Made by a program: the position numbers and the translations under genes
Shown: in pieces, positions 9,662 through 18,685 of the stretch
Numbering within the stretch: the stretch's first letter is position 1
How the letters are laid out: each line of letters begins with the position of its first letter
The notes under the pieces: model-generated
Databases searched by the model: none
The model's input: only the letters and a program-made list of their open reading frames with translations
What the model was told of the DNA's origin: nothing
NCBI GenBank assembly: GCA_009695205.1
Contig: SIBK01000051.1
Span: 1 to 35,110, forward strand
DNA length: 35,110 bases
From: Pedosphaera sp.
GTDB taxonomy: Bacteria > Verrucomicrobiota > Verrucomicrobiia > Limisphaerales > UBA9464
Direction: 5' to 3'

Positions 9662-9923
9662 CTGTCGAAAGGTCTTCCTTTATCAGCTGAAACGCCGGCT
9701 ATATTGGCTACCCCAGACCACTTTGCTTTGGTCTCCAAGGCTAGCCCAGATATTTCATACCTTTTCTGCTTCGACTTGCTGCGAGGCGGGCTGGCGGCGT
9801 CGGTCTCGCGTTCCGAGTCGGACAGTATGTTAGGGCGACGGTTCCACGGAGGTTGGACCGCGGAGGCCACCGGAAAACCGGATTTGTCTGAAAAACTGAA
9901 CTTCGTTATTCGCATTATCCGTA
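9662..9923. other. Intergenic region between PSCyt1 operon start and AraC gene end
   Basis: About 260 bp contain no convincing gene; short open frames here lack family resemblance and good start sites. The region should hold the promoter for the minus-strand PSCyt1-DUF1501 genes and the 3' end of the araC transcript. A pyrimidine-rich run of related short words (TTATTCGCATTATCCGTACTATCCGC, written here as three adjacent near-copies of about 9 bp starting at about 9906) lies next to the regulator stop codon and may be a degenerate tandem repeat. Confidence 0.3.
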
Positions 9924-10916
9924 CTATCCGCGTTGCAAATTCTGGCCGGAGTTCTGACGGGTGGAGCCTTTGGCATAGACACTGGGCGATACGCCCATGA
10001 TGGCGCGAAAACTGGCATTGAAATGGCTCAAGCTTTGAAATCCCACCGCCAGCGACGTCTCCAGAATCGAGTGCCCGGCCTGGCCCAGCATGGCCGCTGC
10101 GCGGTGTATCCGAAAGCCCCGCAGATAGTGCGTCCAAGGCATGCCCAAGATTTCGTGAAACAGCACCTTGAGCCGCGACTCGCTGACCCCCGAGGCGGCT
10201 GCCAGATTCCGGGCATAAACCTCCTCGGTGAAGTGTTCACGCAGAAAATTAAGCGCCCGGTCGACGTGTTCCCAACGACGCCCGGTCGAGATCGTCAGGG
10301 TCACCTCGCCCCCGAGCCGAAATTCCCAGCGGAGGATTTGGACCAGCATTTCCAGCAACAATGTTCGCAAGCGGATTTCTTGCCCGAAGGATTTGATGGC
10401 AAATTCCCGAATCATCGCGTCGAATCCAACCCGGAGCGCCGTCGCCAGGGCCGCGGACGGACGCACCACCCGGCGCGCCAGATTTTGGCGGGCGGTAAAG
10501 CGTTGGAGAATTTTCATGCCATCGCTGGCCGGCCCCATTTCGATCAATATGCTGGGCAGAAAATAAATTGCGGCGAAGCGAACGGGATACCGTGTCCCCT
10601 CATACCAATGGGCCACGCCCGGGCCCGCCAGAAAATAGTCACCCGCCGGCCGCTCAATTTTTTCCCGACCAACGAATGCCGTGGCTCCGCCCTCCAAGAT
10701 CGTGCTGAACTCGCAATAGGGGTGGCGCTCGGGGTGGGGGATCGTGGGACCTGACTGAATGACACCGTGGCGCACCCAGATGGGATGGAGTTCGCTCAAA
10801 GGCTGGCTGGATTCCCGAACTTCCGAAAGCCAGGAAAGGTCGGAAAATGTGGACCCGGCTGGCGGGGACTTTTTCATGCGATTCACTACCGAAGGTACTT
10901 CCGGAAGACAACCCAT
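9924..10916 (-). CDS. AraC family transcriptional regulator
   Basis: This 330-residue cytoplasmic regulator has an N-terminal cupin-like sensing domain (about 45-125, with HPYCEFSTILEGGATAFVG and GPGVAHWYEG) and a C-terminal AraC/XylS DNA-binding domain (about 215-318) with two helix-turn-helices. The first is LAAASGVSESRLKVLFHEILG, and the second is SLAVGFQSLSHFNASFRAIMGVSP, which matches the family signature. A second Met (codon 14, at 10877) is an equally plausible start; neither has a good ribosome-binding site. It is transcribed divergently from the five-module discoidin protein gene and lies upstream of the PSCyt1 operon on the same strand, so it is well placed to control both arms in response to a sugar. 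The ligand is unknown. Confidence 0.93.
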   Translation of the reverse strand: MGCLPEVPSVVNRMKKSPPAGSTFSDLSWLSEVRESSQPLSELHPIWVRHGVIQSGPTIPHPERHPYCEFSTILEGGATAFVGREKIERPAGDYFLAGPGVAHWYEGTRYPVRFAAIYFLPSILIEMGPASDGMKILQRFTARQNLARRVVRPSAALATALRVGFDAMIREFAIKSFGQEIRLRTLLLEMLVQILRWEFRLGGEVTLTISTGRRWEHVDRALNFLREHFTEEVYARNLAAASGVSESRLKVLFHEILGMPWTHYLRGFRIHRAAAMLGQAGHSILETSLAVGFQSLSHFNASFRAIMGVSPSVYAKGSTRQNSGQNLQRG

Positions 10917-11077
10917 CCAATCTAAAATTAACCGGCGGTTTTGTCGGGAGAATTCGGGCTAGGGAAAGGGTATCCAATCTGGTCGCTTTTCTGGCCTAAA
11001 TAGGGAGCCAAAACCGGCCGCGCCGGTAAAAGTAGAATCAAACCACCTCGTTTCGCAAAATACATTTCTCCTCCTCC
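10915..11077. promoter_or_regulatory. Divergent promoter region with inverted and direct repeats
   Basis: The 160 bp between the AraC gene and the plus-strand series hold a perfect 6-bp inverted repeat with 3-nt spacer, ACCGGC-CGC-GCCGGT, at 11013-11027, about 50 bp before the ATG at 11078. They also hold a 9-mer direct repeat ATCCAATCT at 10915-10923 and 10972-10980. Such sites are candidates for regulator binding. If the AraC protein starts at its second Met (10877), both 9-mers lie in non-coding DNA. No canonical sigma-70 boxes are evident. Confidence 0.4.
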
Positions 11078-14000
11078 ATGAATCTTCAAATGAAAGCGCC
11101 AAGTCCACGGAGCGAGTGGACCCAAGTTCCTGAGCTTAGAGCTCTGGTCACCCATGTCGCCTCGTACCCAACCCGGGCCCGCCTTTTCCTGCTGGCGCTG
11201 CTCGCGAGCGGGGTTTCACTCTCAGCGGCGGACGCCCGCATCCCGGTTACTCCGGAGCAGTTTTCCGGACCCTTGGTCTTTTTCGCCACTCCAGCCAACC
11301 GGGTTTTCGAAGAACCCGTTCCGTTTGGTTTTGTCAACAACTTGACGGACAGCGGATGGATTTGGCCCCGCGTGAATGACAACTCCGGTTTCTTCACGGT
11401 GGATTTTGGGAAGCCCGCCGCAATTAAGAAATTTCGCGTTTACACGACCTACAATGGAGGCGAACGCGCCGCAGTTTGGAACATCGCCTATTCCAACGAT
11501 GATTCCACCTACACGACCGCTATCGATTGGGAGTATCACCCGGGCAGCGGTCTCGGCGTGGACGACGAAGGAAATCCTGTCGATGGCTTTGGAGGTTGGT
11601 ATGAGGCCAATTTTAACGAAGAGGGCAAGGCCGGACGTTACTGGCGGGTGATGCAAGACGCCATCGTGGTCGACCACTCGCCTCGTAGCGGACAAGTCGA
11701 GTTTTACGGCACGACCGAACCGCCCACGAAACCCACCGTCAAATCGACTTCACCCAAAGGCAACACTGTTCGCAAGACTGCGACACTCCAAATCGAACTG
11801 GAAGATGGCACCCTGACGCAGGTGGCACCGGGTTCGATTCAACTGCTCGTAAACGGTAAGGCGGTGGTCCCGACGGTCGCCAAACCCGCAGGCTCCAAGG
11901 TAAGCACTCTGACTTTCAATCCCAATGGTGCCCTCCTCGAGGGGACCAATTCCGTCAATCTTACCTTTTCAGACACGGGCAGCCCGGCAAGTACGGTCAC
12001 CACCCAATACAATTTTATTGTGATCAACGACACACTCGCCGCGCTCGTGGTCAACATCGACCTCAATGGTGTTCGAAACGACCCTGGACCGGACCAAATC
12101 GGACCAACCTACCAAGGCCAGGGCGCCGCGGGAGGCGGTTCCATCTGGAATGGAGTCCTGGTAGATTCTCGAACACAGATCGGTGCCGATGACAATGACA
12201 ACCTCAGCGTTGCCGCCGCCAATCTGCTCGATTCCATTGGTGGTGCCACGACGGTCGGTTTTTCCATCAATCCGGTCGGGGGCGATGTCGGCGGCAATCC
12301 GACCACCAACCCGACTCAAGCGCCGGCTTTGTTCAGCGACTATCTCTTCGTCGGTTTTGGTGCTCAGATCACCTTGAAGGCAGACTTCACGATTAACGTT
12401 CCGGATGTACCGAGCGTCGACCTCTATTTTTATAACCAGGTAGGGACGATTACCATTCCGGGCTCGCAGCCAGAAACCGGCAAAGCCAACGGCATATTCA
12501 ACGCGAACAACACCCGTGTCTTCAAAACGGTCCCGGTCACGAATGGCAAGATCACCGGCAGTCTCAACGGGGATCCTGGACGGCTCGCCGGGCTTACGAT
12601 TGTCAAACCCGCGCCGCATGCGTTGGTCAGATCCCGAGCCCCTGCCGAGGGAACGGAAGCCTACCGCACCGCTGTGATCAGGGTCGAATTGCAGGACAAC
12701 GTCTCATTGGTAGTTCGGCCTTCGATTCGGCTCGTTTTGAACGGCACAGCGGTTTCGACCGTCATCGCCAAAACGGGGGATATCACGACAGTGACTTATG
12801 ATCAACCGGGTCCGCTGCCTCAGGGTCTCAATAAGGCGCAAATCATTTTTAGCGATAACGCCAGCACACCGCTGACCGTGACCAACGATTGGAATTTCCT
12901 CGTGGTCAGCGACTCGAGGCTCATCGTCACACCGGAGATGCTGTCCGGGCCGCTCGTCTTTTTTGCGTCACCCAACGGTCTGACTCATAAAGCTCCGATT
13001 CCATACGGCATCGCGAACAACGTGACCGACAGCGGCTGGATCTGGCCACAGGATGATACCGGTGAGCTCGATGTGGATTTTGGCGTACCGACCGAGCTCA
13101 ATCGGTTCCGCGCCTTCTCTTCCTACGGTGGCGGGCCTCGGGGAGCGGACTGGGCCATCGAGTATTCTACGAACAACACCGACTGGCAGACCGGTGGCGA
13201 CTTCTTGTTTGAAACTTCCAACGGTGGAGGAGTAAACAACGATGGCAGCGCGCGGACGGATGCTGGCGGTTGGTATGAAGTCAACTTCAACGAGGCCGGC
13301 AAGGAAGCGCGTTATTGGCGGATTCGCCAGGTTGCGCACACCATCTCTCATGCGCCCCGCGTCGCCCAGGTGGAATTCTATGCCGCCGTGAAGCAACCCT
13401 CCGTTAAATCTCTCGCGCCACTCGGCGGCAACAACCCCCGGAATGTAAATATCGTCATTGAGCTGGAGGATGGACTTAACAAGGTTGCCCCCGCGACGGT
13501 TCAACTCACGGTGAATGGAGCAGTCGTGGCTCCAAATATTAGCAAGCCTGCGGGGTCGAAGGTAAGTACCCTCATCTACGATCCCCCGACCAATCTGCCG
13601 CTGGGAATCAACACGGTGAAGCTGACCTTCTCGAATGAGGGAACTCCGGCGGTCATCCAAACGGAGGAGTGGATCTTCCAGGTGAATGAAACGGCTCCGG
13701 CCCTCGTCGTCGCTCCGGTAATGCTCTCGGGCCCGCTCAAATTCTTTGCGTCTCCGCCAGGACTGACTTTTGCTTATCCCATTCCTTATGGTGTCACCAA
13801 CAACGTCGCCGATAGCGGGTGGATCTGGCCCAGCGATAACACGGGTTCACTGGCCACTGATTTTGGAACACCCACCACAGTCAACCGCTTCCGTGTGTTT
13901 TCGACCTACCCCGGAGGCAGTCGGGGTGCCAACTGGGCGATCGAATTTTCGAATGACGGTTTGTCGTGGGGAAAGGCGACCGACTTCCCGTTCGTCACGC

Positions 14001-15328
14001 TGTCGGGTGTCGGTGCCAATGACGACGGCTCGAAGCGAGCGGATTTCGGCGGCTGGTACGAGATCGCTTTTAATGCGGATAACAAGATCGGAGCGCGTTA
14101 CTGGAGGATTCGACAGACGGCCGTACTGGTTTCCCATGCACCGAGATGCGGGCAATTCGAGTTTTTCGGCAGCGCCCTGCCGCCGTTAAGCGTTTCGCCG
14201 AGCATGCTTTCAGGTTCGCTGAACTTCTTTGCCTCTCCTCCCGGGCTGGTCCACACCAACCCGATTCCCTACGGCATCAAGAATAACGTGGCTGACAGCG
14301 GCTGGATCTGGCCCCAGGATAACTCCGGTCTGCTGGCGGTCGATTTCCGTCTCCCCACCGTGTTACATCGCTTCCGCGTATTCTCAACCTATCCCGGCGG
14401 TGCTCGGGGAGCGCTTTGGGCGATCGAATACTCGAATGACAAAATCAGCTGGGCGCCATCCACGGAAGCGCTTTTCGAAACCCAAGCGGGCTTGGGAACA
14501 AACGACGATGGCACCCCGCGAGCGGATTTCGGTGGCTGGTACGGCCTGACCTTTAACGAATCCGGTGTGGCGGCACGATACTGGCGGGTCCGGCAGGTGA
14601 GGGCGACGATTAGCCATGCGCCACGATGTGGTCAGGTGGAGTTCTACGGGGCGCCCATTTCGCCGCTTCCGATCACGCCCGAAATGACTTCGGGACCGCT
14701 CACGTTTTTCGCGTCACCGGCTGGCCTGACGCATACGGCTCCCCTCCCGTATGGCATTACGAATAATGTTGCGGACAGCGGGTGGATCTGGCCGCAGGAC
14801 AACTCGGGATTGTTGGCGTTCGATTTCGGTGCCCCACAAGCGCTTGGTTTCTTCCGGATTTACAGCTCGTATGCGGGAGGCGGCCGTGGTGCGCTGTGGG
14901 CGATTGAATCTTCGCCAGACAACACCACCTGGACGACCTCCATCGAGTACCCCTTCGAAACCACCTTGGGAGGTGGAGTGAATGACGATGGCAGCAGCCG
15001 CACGGACTACGGTGGGTGGTTCGGCACGAGTTTCAACTCTGCCGGTATTGCCGCCAGGTATTGGCGCATTCATCAGATCAAAGCGACGGTCAGCCACGCG
15101 CCGCGAGCGGCCCAAATCGAGCTTTACGCTCCGCCAGCTAATTCGGGATTGCAGGCGCTCAAAGTCCAGCGGCAAGGCAACGGCCTCGTCATCCAATGGA
15201 ATGGCGCGGGCATCCTGCAATCGGCGGACAACCTGACGGCGGGCCCCTGGAAGGATGTTCTCAACGCAACCAGTCCGCTGACGGTGACCACCTTAACGGA
15301 TAAATCATTCTACCGATTGCGGAAGTGA
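11078..15328 (+). CDS. Large secreted protein with five discoidin-like modules
   Basis: This 1416-residue secreted protein is probably a carbohydrate-binding or adhesive protein. A signal peptide (RARLFLLALLASGVSLSAAD) ends near residue 53. Five copies of a module of about 155 residues follow at about 55-211, 614-770, 875-1031, 1035-1191 and 1197-1350. Each reads roughly GPLxFFASPxGL...PYGxxNNVADSGWIWPxDN..., then DFG, RGALWAIEYS, GGWYxxFNE, ARYWRIRQ and SHAPRxxQVEFY, which resembles an F5/8 type C (galactose-binding) fold. Three Ig-like domains (about 220-320, 518-612, 775-870; ELEDG...VNGxxVxPxxxKPAGSKVSTL) sit between the early copies, with one unrelated beta-rich domain at about 325-515. 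The C-terminus (ILQSADNLTAGPWKD...FYRLRK) resembles that of the 285-residue protein at 27557-28414. No catalytic motif was seen. The start codon has no clear Shine-Dalgarno sequence. Confidence 0.85.
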   Translation: MNLQMKAPSPRSEWTQVPELRALVTHVASYPTRARLFLLALLASGVSLSAADARIPVTPEQFSGPLVFFATPANRVFEEPVPFGFVNNLTDSGWIWPRVNDNSGFFTVDFGKPAAIKKFRVYTTYNGGERAAVWNIAYSNDDSTYTTAIDWEYHPGSGLGVDDEGNPVDGFGGWYEANFNEEGKAGRYWRVMQDAIVVDHSPRSGQVEFYGTTEPPTKPTVKSTSPKGNTVRKTATLQIELEDGTLTQVAPGSIQLLVNGKAVVPTVAKPAGSKVSTLTFNPNGALLEGTNSVNLTFSDTGSPASTVTTQYNFIVINDTLAALVVNIDLNGVRNDPGPDQIGPTYQGQGAAGGGSIWNGVLVDSRTQIGADDNDNLSVAAANLLDSIGGATTVGFSINPVGGDVGGNPTTNPTQAPALFSDYLFVGFGAQITLKADFTINVPDVPSVDLYFYNQVGTITIPGSQPETGKANGIFNANNTRVFKTVPVTNGKITGSLNGDPGRLAGLTIVKPAPHALVRSRAPAEGTEAYRTAVIRVELQDNVSLVVRPSIRLVLNGTAVSTVIAKTGDITTVTYDQPGPLPQGLNKAQIIFSDNASTPLTVTNDWNFLVVSDSRLIVTPEMLSGPLVFFASPNGLTHKAPIPYGIANNVTDSGWIWPQDDTGELDVDFGVPTELNRFRAFSSYGGGPRGADWAIEYSTNNTDWQTGGDFLFETSNGGGVNNDGSARTDAGGWYEVNFNEAGKEARYWRIRQVAHTISHAPRVAQVEFYAAVKQPSVKSLAPLGGNNPRNVNIVIELEDGLNKVAPATVQLTVNGAVVAPNISKPAGSKVSTLIYDPPTNLPLGINTVKLTFSNEGTPAVIQTEEWIFQVNETAPALVVAPVMLSGPLKFFASPPGLTFAYPIPYGVTNNVADSGWIWPSDNTGSLATDFGTPTTVNRFRVFSTYPGGSRGANWAIEFSNDGLSWGKATDFPFVTLSGVGANDDGSKRADFGGWYEIAFNADNKIGARYWRIRQTAVLVSHAPRCGQFEFFGSALPPLSVSPSMLSGSLNFFASPPGLVHTNPIPYGIKNNVADSGWIWPQDNSGLLAVDFRLPTVLHRFRVFSTYPGGARGALWAIEYSNDKISWAPSTEALFETQAGLGTNDDGTPRADFGGWYGLTFNESGVAARYWRVRQVRATISHAPRCGQVEFYGAPISPLPITPEMTSGPLTFFASPAGLTHTAPLPYGITNNVADSGWIWPQDNSGLLAFDFGAPQALGFFRIYSSYAGGGRGALWAIESSPDNTTWTTSIEYPFETTLGGGVNDDGSSRTDYGGWFGTSFNSAGIAARYWRIHQIKATVSHAPRAAQIELYAPPANSGLQALKVQRQGNGLVIQWNGAGILQSADNLTAGPWKDVLNATSPLTVTTLTDKSFYRLRK
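11240..15126 (+). repeat. Five intragenic copies of a ~470 bp module-coding repeat
   Basis: Copies lie at about 11240-11710, 12917-13386, 13700-14170, 14182-14650 and 14666-15126. Copies 3-5 are almost directly joined, about 484 bp apart. Copies 2-5 are more alike than copy 1, in which the linker reads VNDNSGFFTVDFGK. The protein similarity is strong while the DNA wording varies between copies, so the duplications do not look very recent. A sixth copy is encoded at 27761-28225 on the minus strand. Confidence 0.85.
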
Positions 15329-15355
15329 TCCCTGATAGCGCTATTAATTCAATCA

Positions 15356-15399
15356 CCCACCTGCACCCATATCTTGACCGGTATGGGTGCCATGGTGGG
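15356..15399 (+). terminator. Hairpin after the discoidin protein gene
   Basis: A perfect 9-bp stem, GCACCCATA (15363-15371) with TATGGGTGC (15382-15390), encloses a 10-nt loop. CCCACC (15356-15361) and GGTGGG (15394-15399) extend it beyond a small internal loop. It lies 28 bp past the stop codon and before the pseudopilin gene. It is not followed by a T-run, so it is a terminator or mRNA-processing/stability hairpin rather than a textbook intrinsic terminator. Confidence 0.5.
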
Positions 15400-15431
15400 T
15401 TTGCTTCCTTGGTCCCAGTTTTAGATATTCT

Positions 15432-16289
15432 ATGAAGACCTCTACTCCATCTTCGCCGCGGCGAGCGCCGGGCCAACCAGGCATGGCCTTCACCTTGATC
15501 GAGTTACTGGTGGTGATCGCCATCATTGCGATTCTAGCGGGGATGCTGCTGCCGGCGTTGTCGAAGGCAAAAGCCAAGGCTCAAGGAGTGTTTTGCATGA
15601 ACAACACCCACACGCTCGCCCTGGCGTGGCTTATGTACGCCCACGAGAACCGCGACGTGCTGGTTCAAAACCAAAACCTGGGCGCGCCCAATACTCCGGT
15701 CGAAAATAGTTGGGTCACCGGCTTCTTGACCTGGACCACCGCGGGTGACAATACGAATCTCACCTTTCTACTTGACCCGAAATTTGCCAAATTGGCGCCC
15801 TTCATTGGCAACTCCAAAAACGTCTACAAATGCCCCGCAGACCGGCGTGTCTCCAAGCCGCAGCGTCAGCGGGGTTGGACCGAGCGGGTGCGCAGTTCGT
15901 CCATGAATTTCTACGTGGGCGAGGGCTCGACGCCGGGAGCCAAAGACTGGTTTCCCGGCGAACGTACCACTTATAAGAAGCTCGGAGAATTCAGCCGCTT
16001 GGGGCCTTCGCAAACGTGGGTGTTTGTGGATGAACACCCAGACACGATGAACGACGGCGCGATGTTTGTGAACACCAAGGACACTCAGTGGGTGGATATG
16101 CCGGCCAGTTATCATAACTCCGCCTGCGGATTTGCCTTTGCGGACGGTCATTCCGAAATCAAGAAATGGGTCGTGGGCCGGACCACAGTTCCGGTGCTTT
16201 TTGTGGATTGGAACGTGGTCGGTTTCGACGCCAAAGCCGACCCGCGCGACCTGCGGTGGCTCCAGGATCGGACGACGGAAAAACCGTAA
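15432..16289 (+). CDS. Type II secretion-type pseudopilin, H-x9-DG protein
   Basis: This 285-residue protein has a class III prepilin leader. MKTSTPSSPRRAPGQPGMA is followed by FTLIELLVVIAIIAILAGMLLPAL, so the prepilin peptidase would cut just before Phe (Ala instead of Gly at -1), leaving Glu at mature position 5. The C-terminal part has H-NSACGFAFA-DG, the H-x9-DG motif of the pseudopilin families that are highly expanded in Verrucomicrobia and Planctomycetes. CMNNTHTLALAWLMYAHENRD and YKCPADRR are also typical. I chose the ATG at 15432; an upstream in-frame ATG (15387) would overlap the terminator-like hairpin. It is a lone copy beside glycan-related genes with no secretion machinery nearby, so its role is probably surface display or filament-associated binding rather than a full secretion system. 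Confidence 0.88.
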   Translation: MKTSTPSSPRRAPGQPGMAFTLIELLVVIAIIAILAGMLLPALSKAKAKAQGVFCMNNTHTLALAWLMYAHENRDVLVQNQNLGAPNTPVENSWVTGFLTWTTAGDNTNLTFLLDPKFAKLAPFIGNSKNVYKCPADRRVSKPQRQRGWTERVRSSSMNFYVGEGSTPGAKDWFPGERTTYKKLGEFSRLGPSQTWVFVDEHPDTMNDGAMFVNTKDTQWVDMPASYHNSACGFAFADGHSEIKKWVVGRTTVPVLFVDWNVVGFDAKADPRDLRWLQDRTTEKP

Positions 16290-16356
16290 CTGGCGTCGGA
16301 GTCGATTCTGTTCTGGATGGCCGCCGCCCCGCGCGAGCCATCCGTCGGTTGGGAGC

Positions 16357-16362
16357 GGAGGA
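16357..16362 (+). promoter_or_regulatory. Strong Shine-Dalgarno of the alpha-galactosidase-like gene
   Basis: GGAGGAAG lies about 8-13 nt upstream of the ATG at 16371. This is the clearest ribosome-binding site in the plus-strand series and decides the start codon. Confidence 0.7.
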
Positions 16363-16370
16363 AGTAATCC

Positions 16371-18611
16371 ATGCATAACTATCTTGAACTCAAACCCGCG
16401 AACCCATCGCCAGGCCGGTTTTCGAGCGCCATCCGGCTTGTCATTCTGCTGGTGGGGTGCGGATGGTTTGGTGGGTCGATGCCGGTGTCACGCGCCGCAG
16501 ACCGCGTCGTCGTTTCCGAAAAGGGCCAGCGGCTGATCATGAACTCTGGGGCGCTAGCCCTCGAATTGGAACTTTCGCCGGATGGTGCGGTCTTGCTCCA
16601 GTCACTACGACGAGTCCCCAACGGCCGCGACTGGGCCAGCGTCGGCTCGGCGGCCGGGATCAATTTGCGCAGTGACCTCGTCGCGCTCACGGGTTTTTCT
16701 GCGGTTGGCGGATTCCAACATGTTGACCACGCCGTGCGACAACGACCGGACGGAGGCACCGAACTGAGTATTGTCGTCGAACATCGAGTTACCCGGCTTC
16801 GTGCAACCCTGATGCTGACCGCGTACCCGAATTCGCCCGTCATGGACCTGTGTCTACGCCTGCATAACCTGGGTGATGCGACGCTCCGCAATCTCTCCCG
16901 CTTTGATCCGTTGTCGATCGCGCTTCCGATACCCCAACGGCCTTACCGCGCTTATTGGGTTACACGGAATTCCTACGCGCTCAAACAGGCGGATGTGGCC
17001 GAGGAATTGACGGTGGACGGGGGTAACTGGAATGGACCGACTGCCGCGGGCTGGCTGGCCTTGCAAGACCCGGCCAGCGAGGAATTTCTAATTTCCGGGA
17101 TTGAATGGGAGCGGCATTGGGCTTTTGACCTCCGACGGGAAGACGCCGGGCGGGCGTTGCGACTCTCCGTTGGATTACGGCGCGCCGGCACCCAGGATCT
17201 CGCCCTAGGAGCGTCGATGGAATCGCCTCACGTTTTTCTCGGACTGGCGAAGGGTGACCTCGATGATGCGGCCAATGTAACCCACGATTACCTGTTAGCG
17301 CACGTGCTACCGCCTTTGCCCACTGGTTTCCCATTTGTGTGTTATGATATTTGGTCGACGGAGCAGGAAAATGTTGAGCGCCGGATATTGGATGAAGCTG
17401 GCTTTGCCGCGAAGACGCTCGGGGTGGAGGTCTTCTACCACGACGCCGCCTGGTATCGCGATTCCGATGTTTCCAACAAAGAGCGTTGGGGCGTTGGGTT
17501 GGGCAGCTACGCCGAAGATCGGCGGAAACTCCCGGGCGGTTTGCGCCAACTGTCGGATACCGTCCATGGGCTCGGCATGAAATTTGGTTTGTGGGTCTGT
17601 CCTGAGATGATCGACGTGACCATCATGGAACGGGAAGGCATTCCCGACCGTTGGATGACCACGGCCCGCGAACAGTTTAACGTTCAAAAGATCGGCGGTT
17701 GGAATCCCCTGCAAATGCTCTGTACCGGGAACCCAGACGTCGAACAGCATCTTCAAAAACAACTCCTTCGAATCACGGAAGAGTTCAAGCTCGATTGGCT
17801 CAAATGGGATGCCTCCGGCTTGCCGGGTTTGGATATTCTCTGCGACCGACCGGACCACGGGCATCAAGTGGGCAATGGGAGTCAAGCGGCGGTCCGCGGG
17901 AAGTATCGCATTCTCGATGCCCTTCACGAGAAGTATCCGGCGCTCATTCTGGAACAGTGCTCTTACGGGACCCGGCTGGATTACGGGATGGGCCGGCATG
18001 GCGCTCGCGCTAATTGGTTGAGCGATTCGACCGCACCTTCGTCCCACGTCCGCGACAATGTCATGGCCGCCGCCTACGTGCTGCCCAGCGCCTGTAATTT
18101 CACCTGGGTCATGCGTGATGCGGAGGTTTCCAAGCCGCAGACGCCGGCCTTTCTCGATACGATCATCCGGTCGCGAATGATGGGCGGATTTGGATTTGGC
18201 ACCTTGCACGGCAGCCTCAGCGAGTGCGTGTCACTTTATCCACCGGTGGTCATTGAGGCAGCCACGCGCGCGGTGAAAAATTACAAAACCTACCGCCATC
18301 TTCTGGCCCAAAACGTTTACCACCTCACCCCCTGGGGTAAGACGAACAGCTGGCAGGGGCTCCAGTTCGCCGCGCGTGATCGTCGCGAGGCGGTGGCGTT
18401 TTTCTTCCGCAACGGCGCGCCGGAAACCGAGCGCACGTTCAAATTCCGGGGCTTGGACGCTCAGATCGACTACGATATCTTGCGCTTGAACACTCGTTCC
18501 AAAGAATCCACCCGCGGTGACCGCCTAATGCAATTGGGCCAGGGCGTGACGCTGGCCGGCGATCCGGAAGAATCGGAAATCATCTGGCTGAAAGCCAAGG
18601 GTGCGCCCTGA
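16371..18611 (+). CDS. Alpha-galactosidase-like glycoside hydrolase (GH36/clan D type)
   Basis: This 746-residue exported enzyme is predicted to hydrolyse alpha-galactosidic or related alpha-glycosidic bonds by a retaining mechanism. The N-terminus has a hydrophobic segment with a lipobox-like LVGC (Cys30), and an alternative signal-peptidase I site at SRAAD. A beta-sandwich domain spans about 50-300. The TIM barrel starts near 315 (FVCYDIWSTEQ), with EVFYHDAAWYRD, GLWVCPEM, the nucleophile motif DWLKWD (Asp480) and the acid/base region WLSDSTAPSSHVRDN (Asp552, Arg561). GGAGG lies 9-13 nt before the ATG, which fixes the start. It follows the pseudopilin by 81 bp and precedes the second DUF1549/DUF1553 gene. 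Other clan-D activities, such as alpha-N-acetylgalactosaminidase, cannot be excluded. Confidence 0.85.
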   Translation: MHNYLELKPANPSPGRFSSAIRLVILLVGCGWFGGSMPVSRAADRVVVSEKGQRLIMNSGALALELELSPDGAVLLQSLRRVPNGRDWASVGSAAGINLRSDLVALTGFSAVGGFQHVDHAVRQRPDGGTELSIVVEHRVTRLRATLMLTAYPNSPVMDLCLRLHNLGDATLRNLSRFDPLSIALPIPQRPYRAYWVTRNSYALKQADVAEELTVDGGNWNGPTAAGWLALQDPASEEFLISGIEWERHWAFDLRREDAGRALRLSVGLRRAGTQDLALGASMESPHVFLGLAKGDLDDAANVTHDYLLAHVLPPLPTGFPFVCYDIWSTEQENVERRILDEAGFAAKTLGVEVFYHDAAWYRDSDVSNKERWGVGLGSYAEDRRKLPGGLRQLSDTVHGLGMKFGLWVCPEMIDVTIMEREGIPDRWMTTAREQFNVQKIGGWNPLQMLCTGNPDVEQHLQKQLLRITEEFKLDWLKWDASGLPGLDILCDRPDHGHQVGNGSQAAVRGKYRILDALHEKYPALILEQCSYGTRLDYGMGRHGARANWLSDSTAPSSHVRDNVMAAAYVLPSACNFTWVMRDAEVSKPQTPAFLDTIIRSRMMGGFGFGTLHGSLSECVSLYPPVVIEAATRAVKNYKTYRHLLAQNVYHLTPWGKTNSWQGLQFAARDRREAVAFFFRNGAPETERTFKFRGLDAQIDYDILRLNTRSKESTRGDRLMQLGQGVTLAGDPEESEIIWLKAKGAP

Positions 18612-18685
18612 CCATGAAACATGGTTGCCGTGGTCCAATTGAAGGTTTTTATCCGCTCCAGTACTTGGGGCGATGCTTTCGTTGA

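Noticed and set aside
11969..12619. Minus-strand 216-codon frame inside the five-module gene
   Set aside because: It is the antisense shadow of a well-conserved coding region, with no start signal or family resemblance.
16876..16891. Further copy of the junction repeat core inside the alpha-galactosidase gene
   Set aside because: GACGCTCCGC matches 10 bases by chance within conserved coding sequence, and no other part of the repeat is present.
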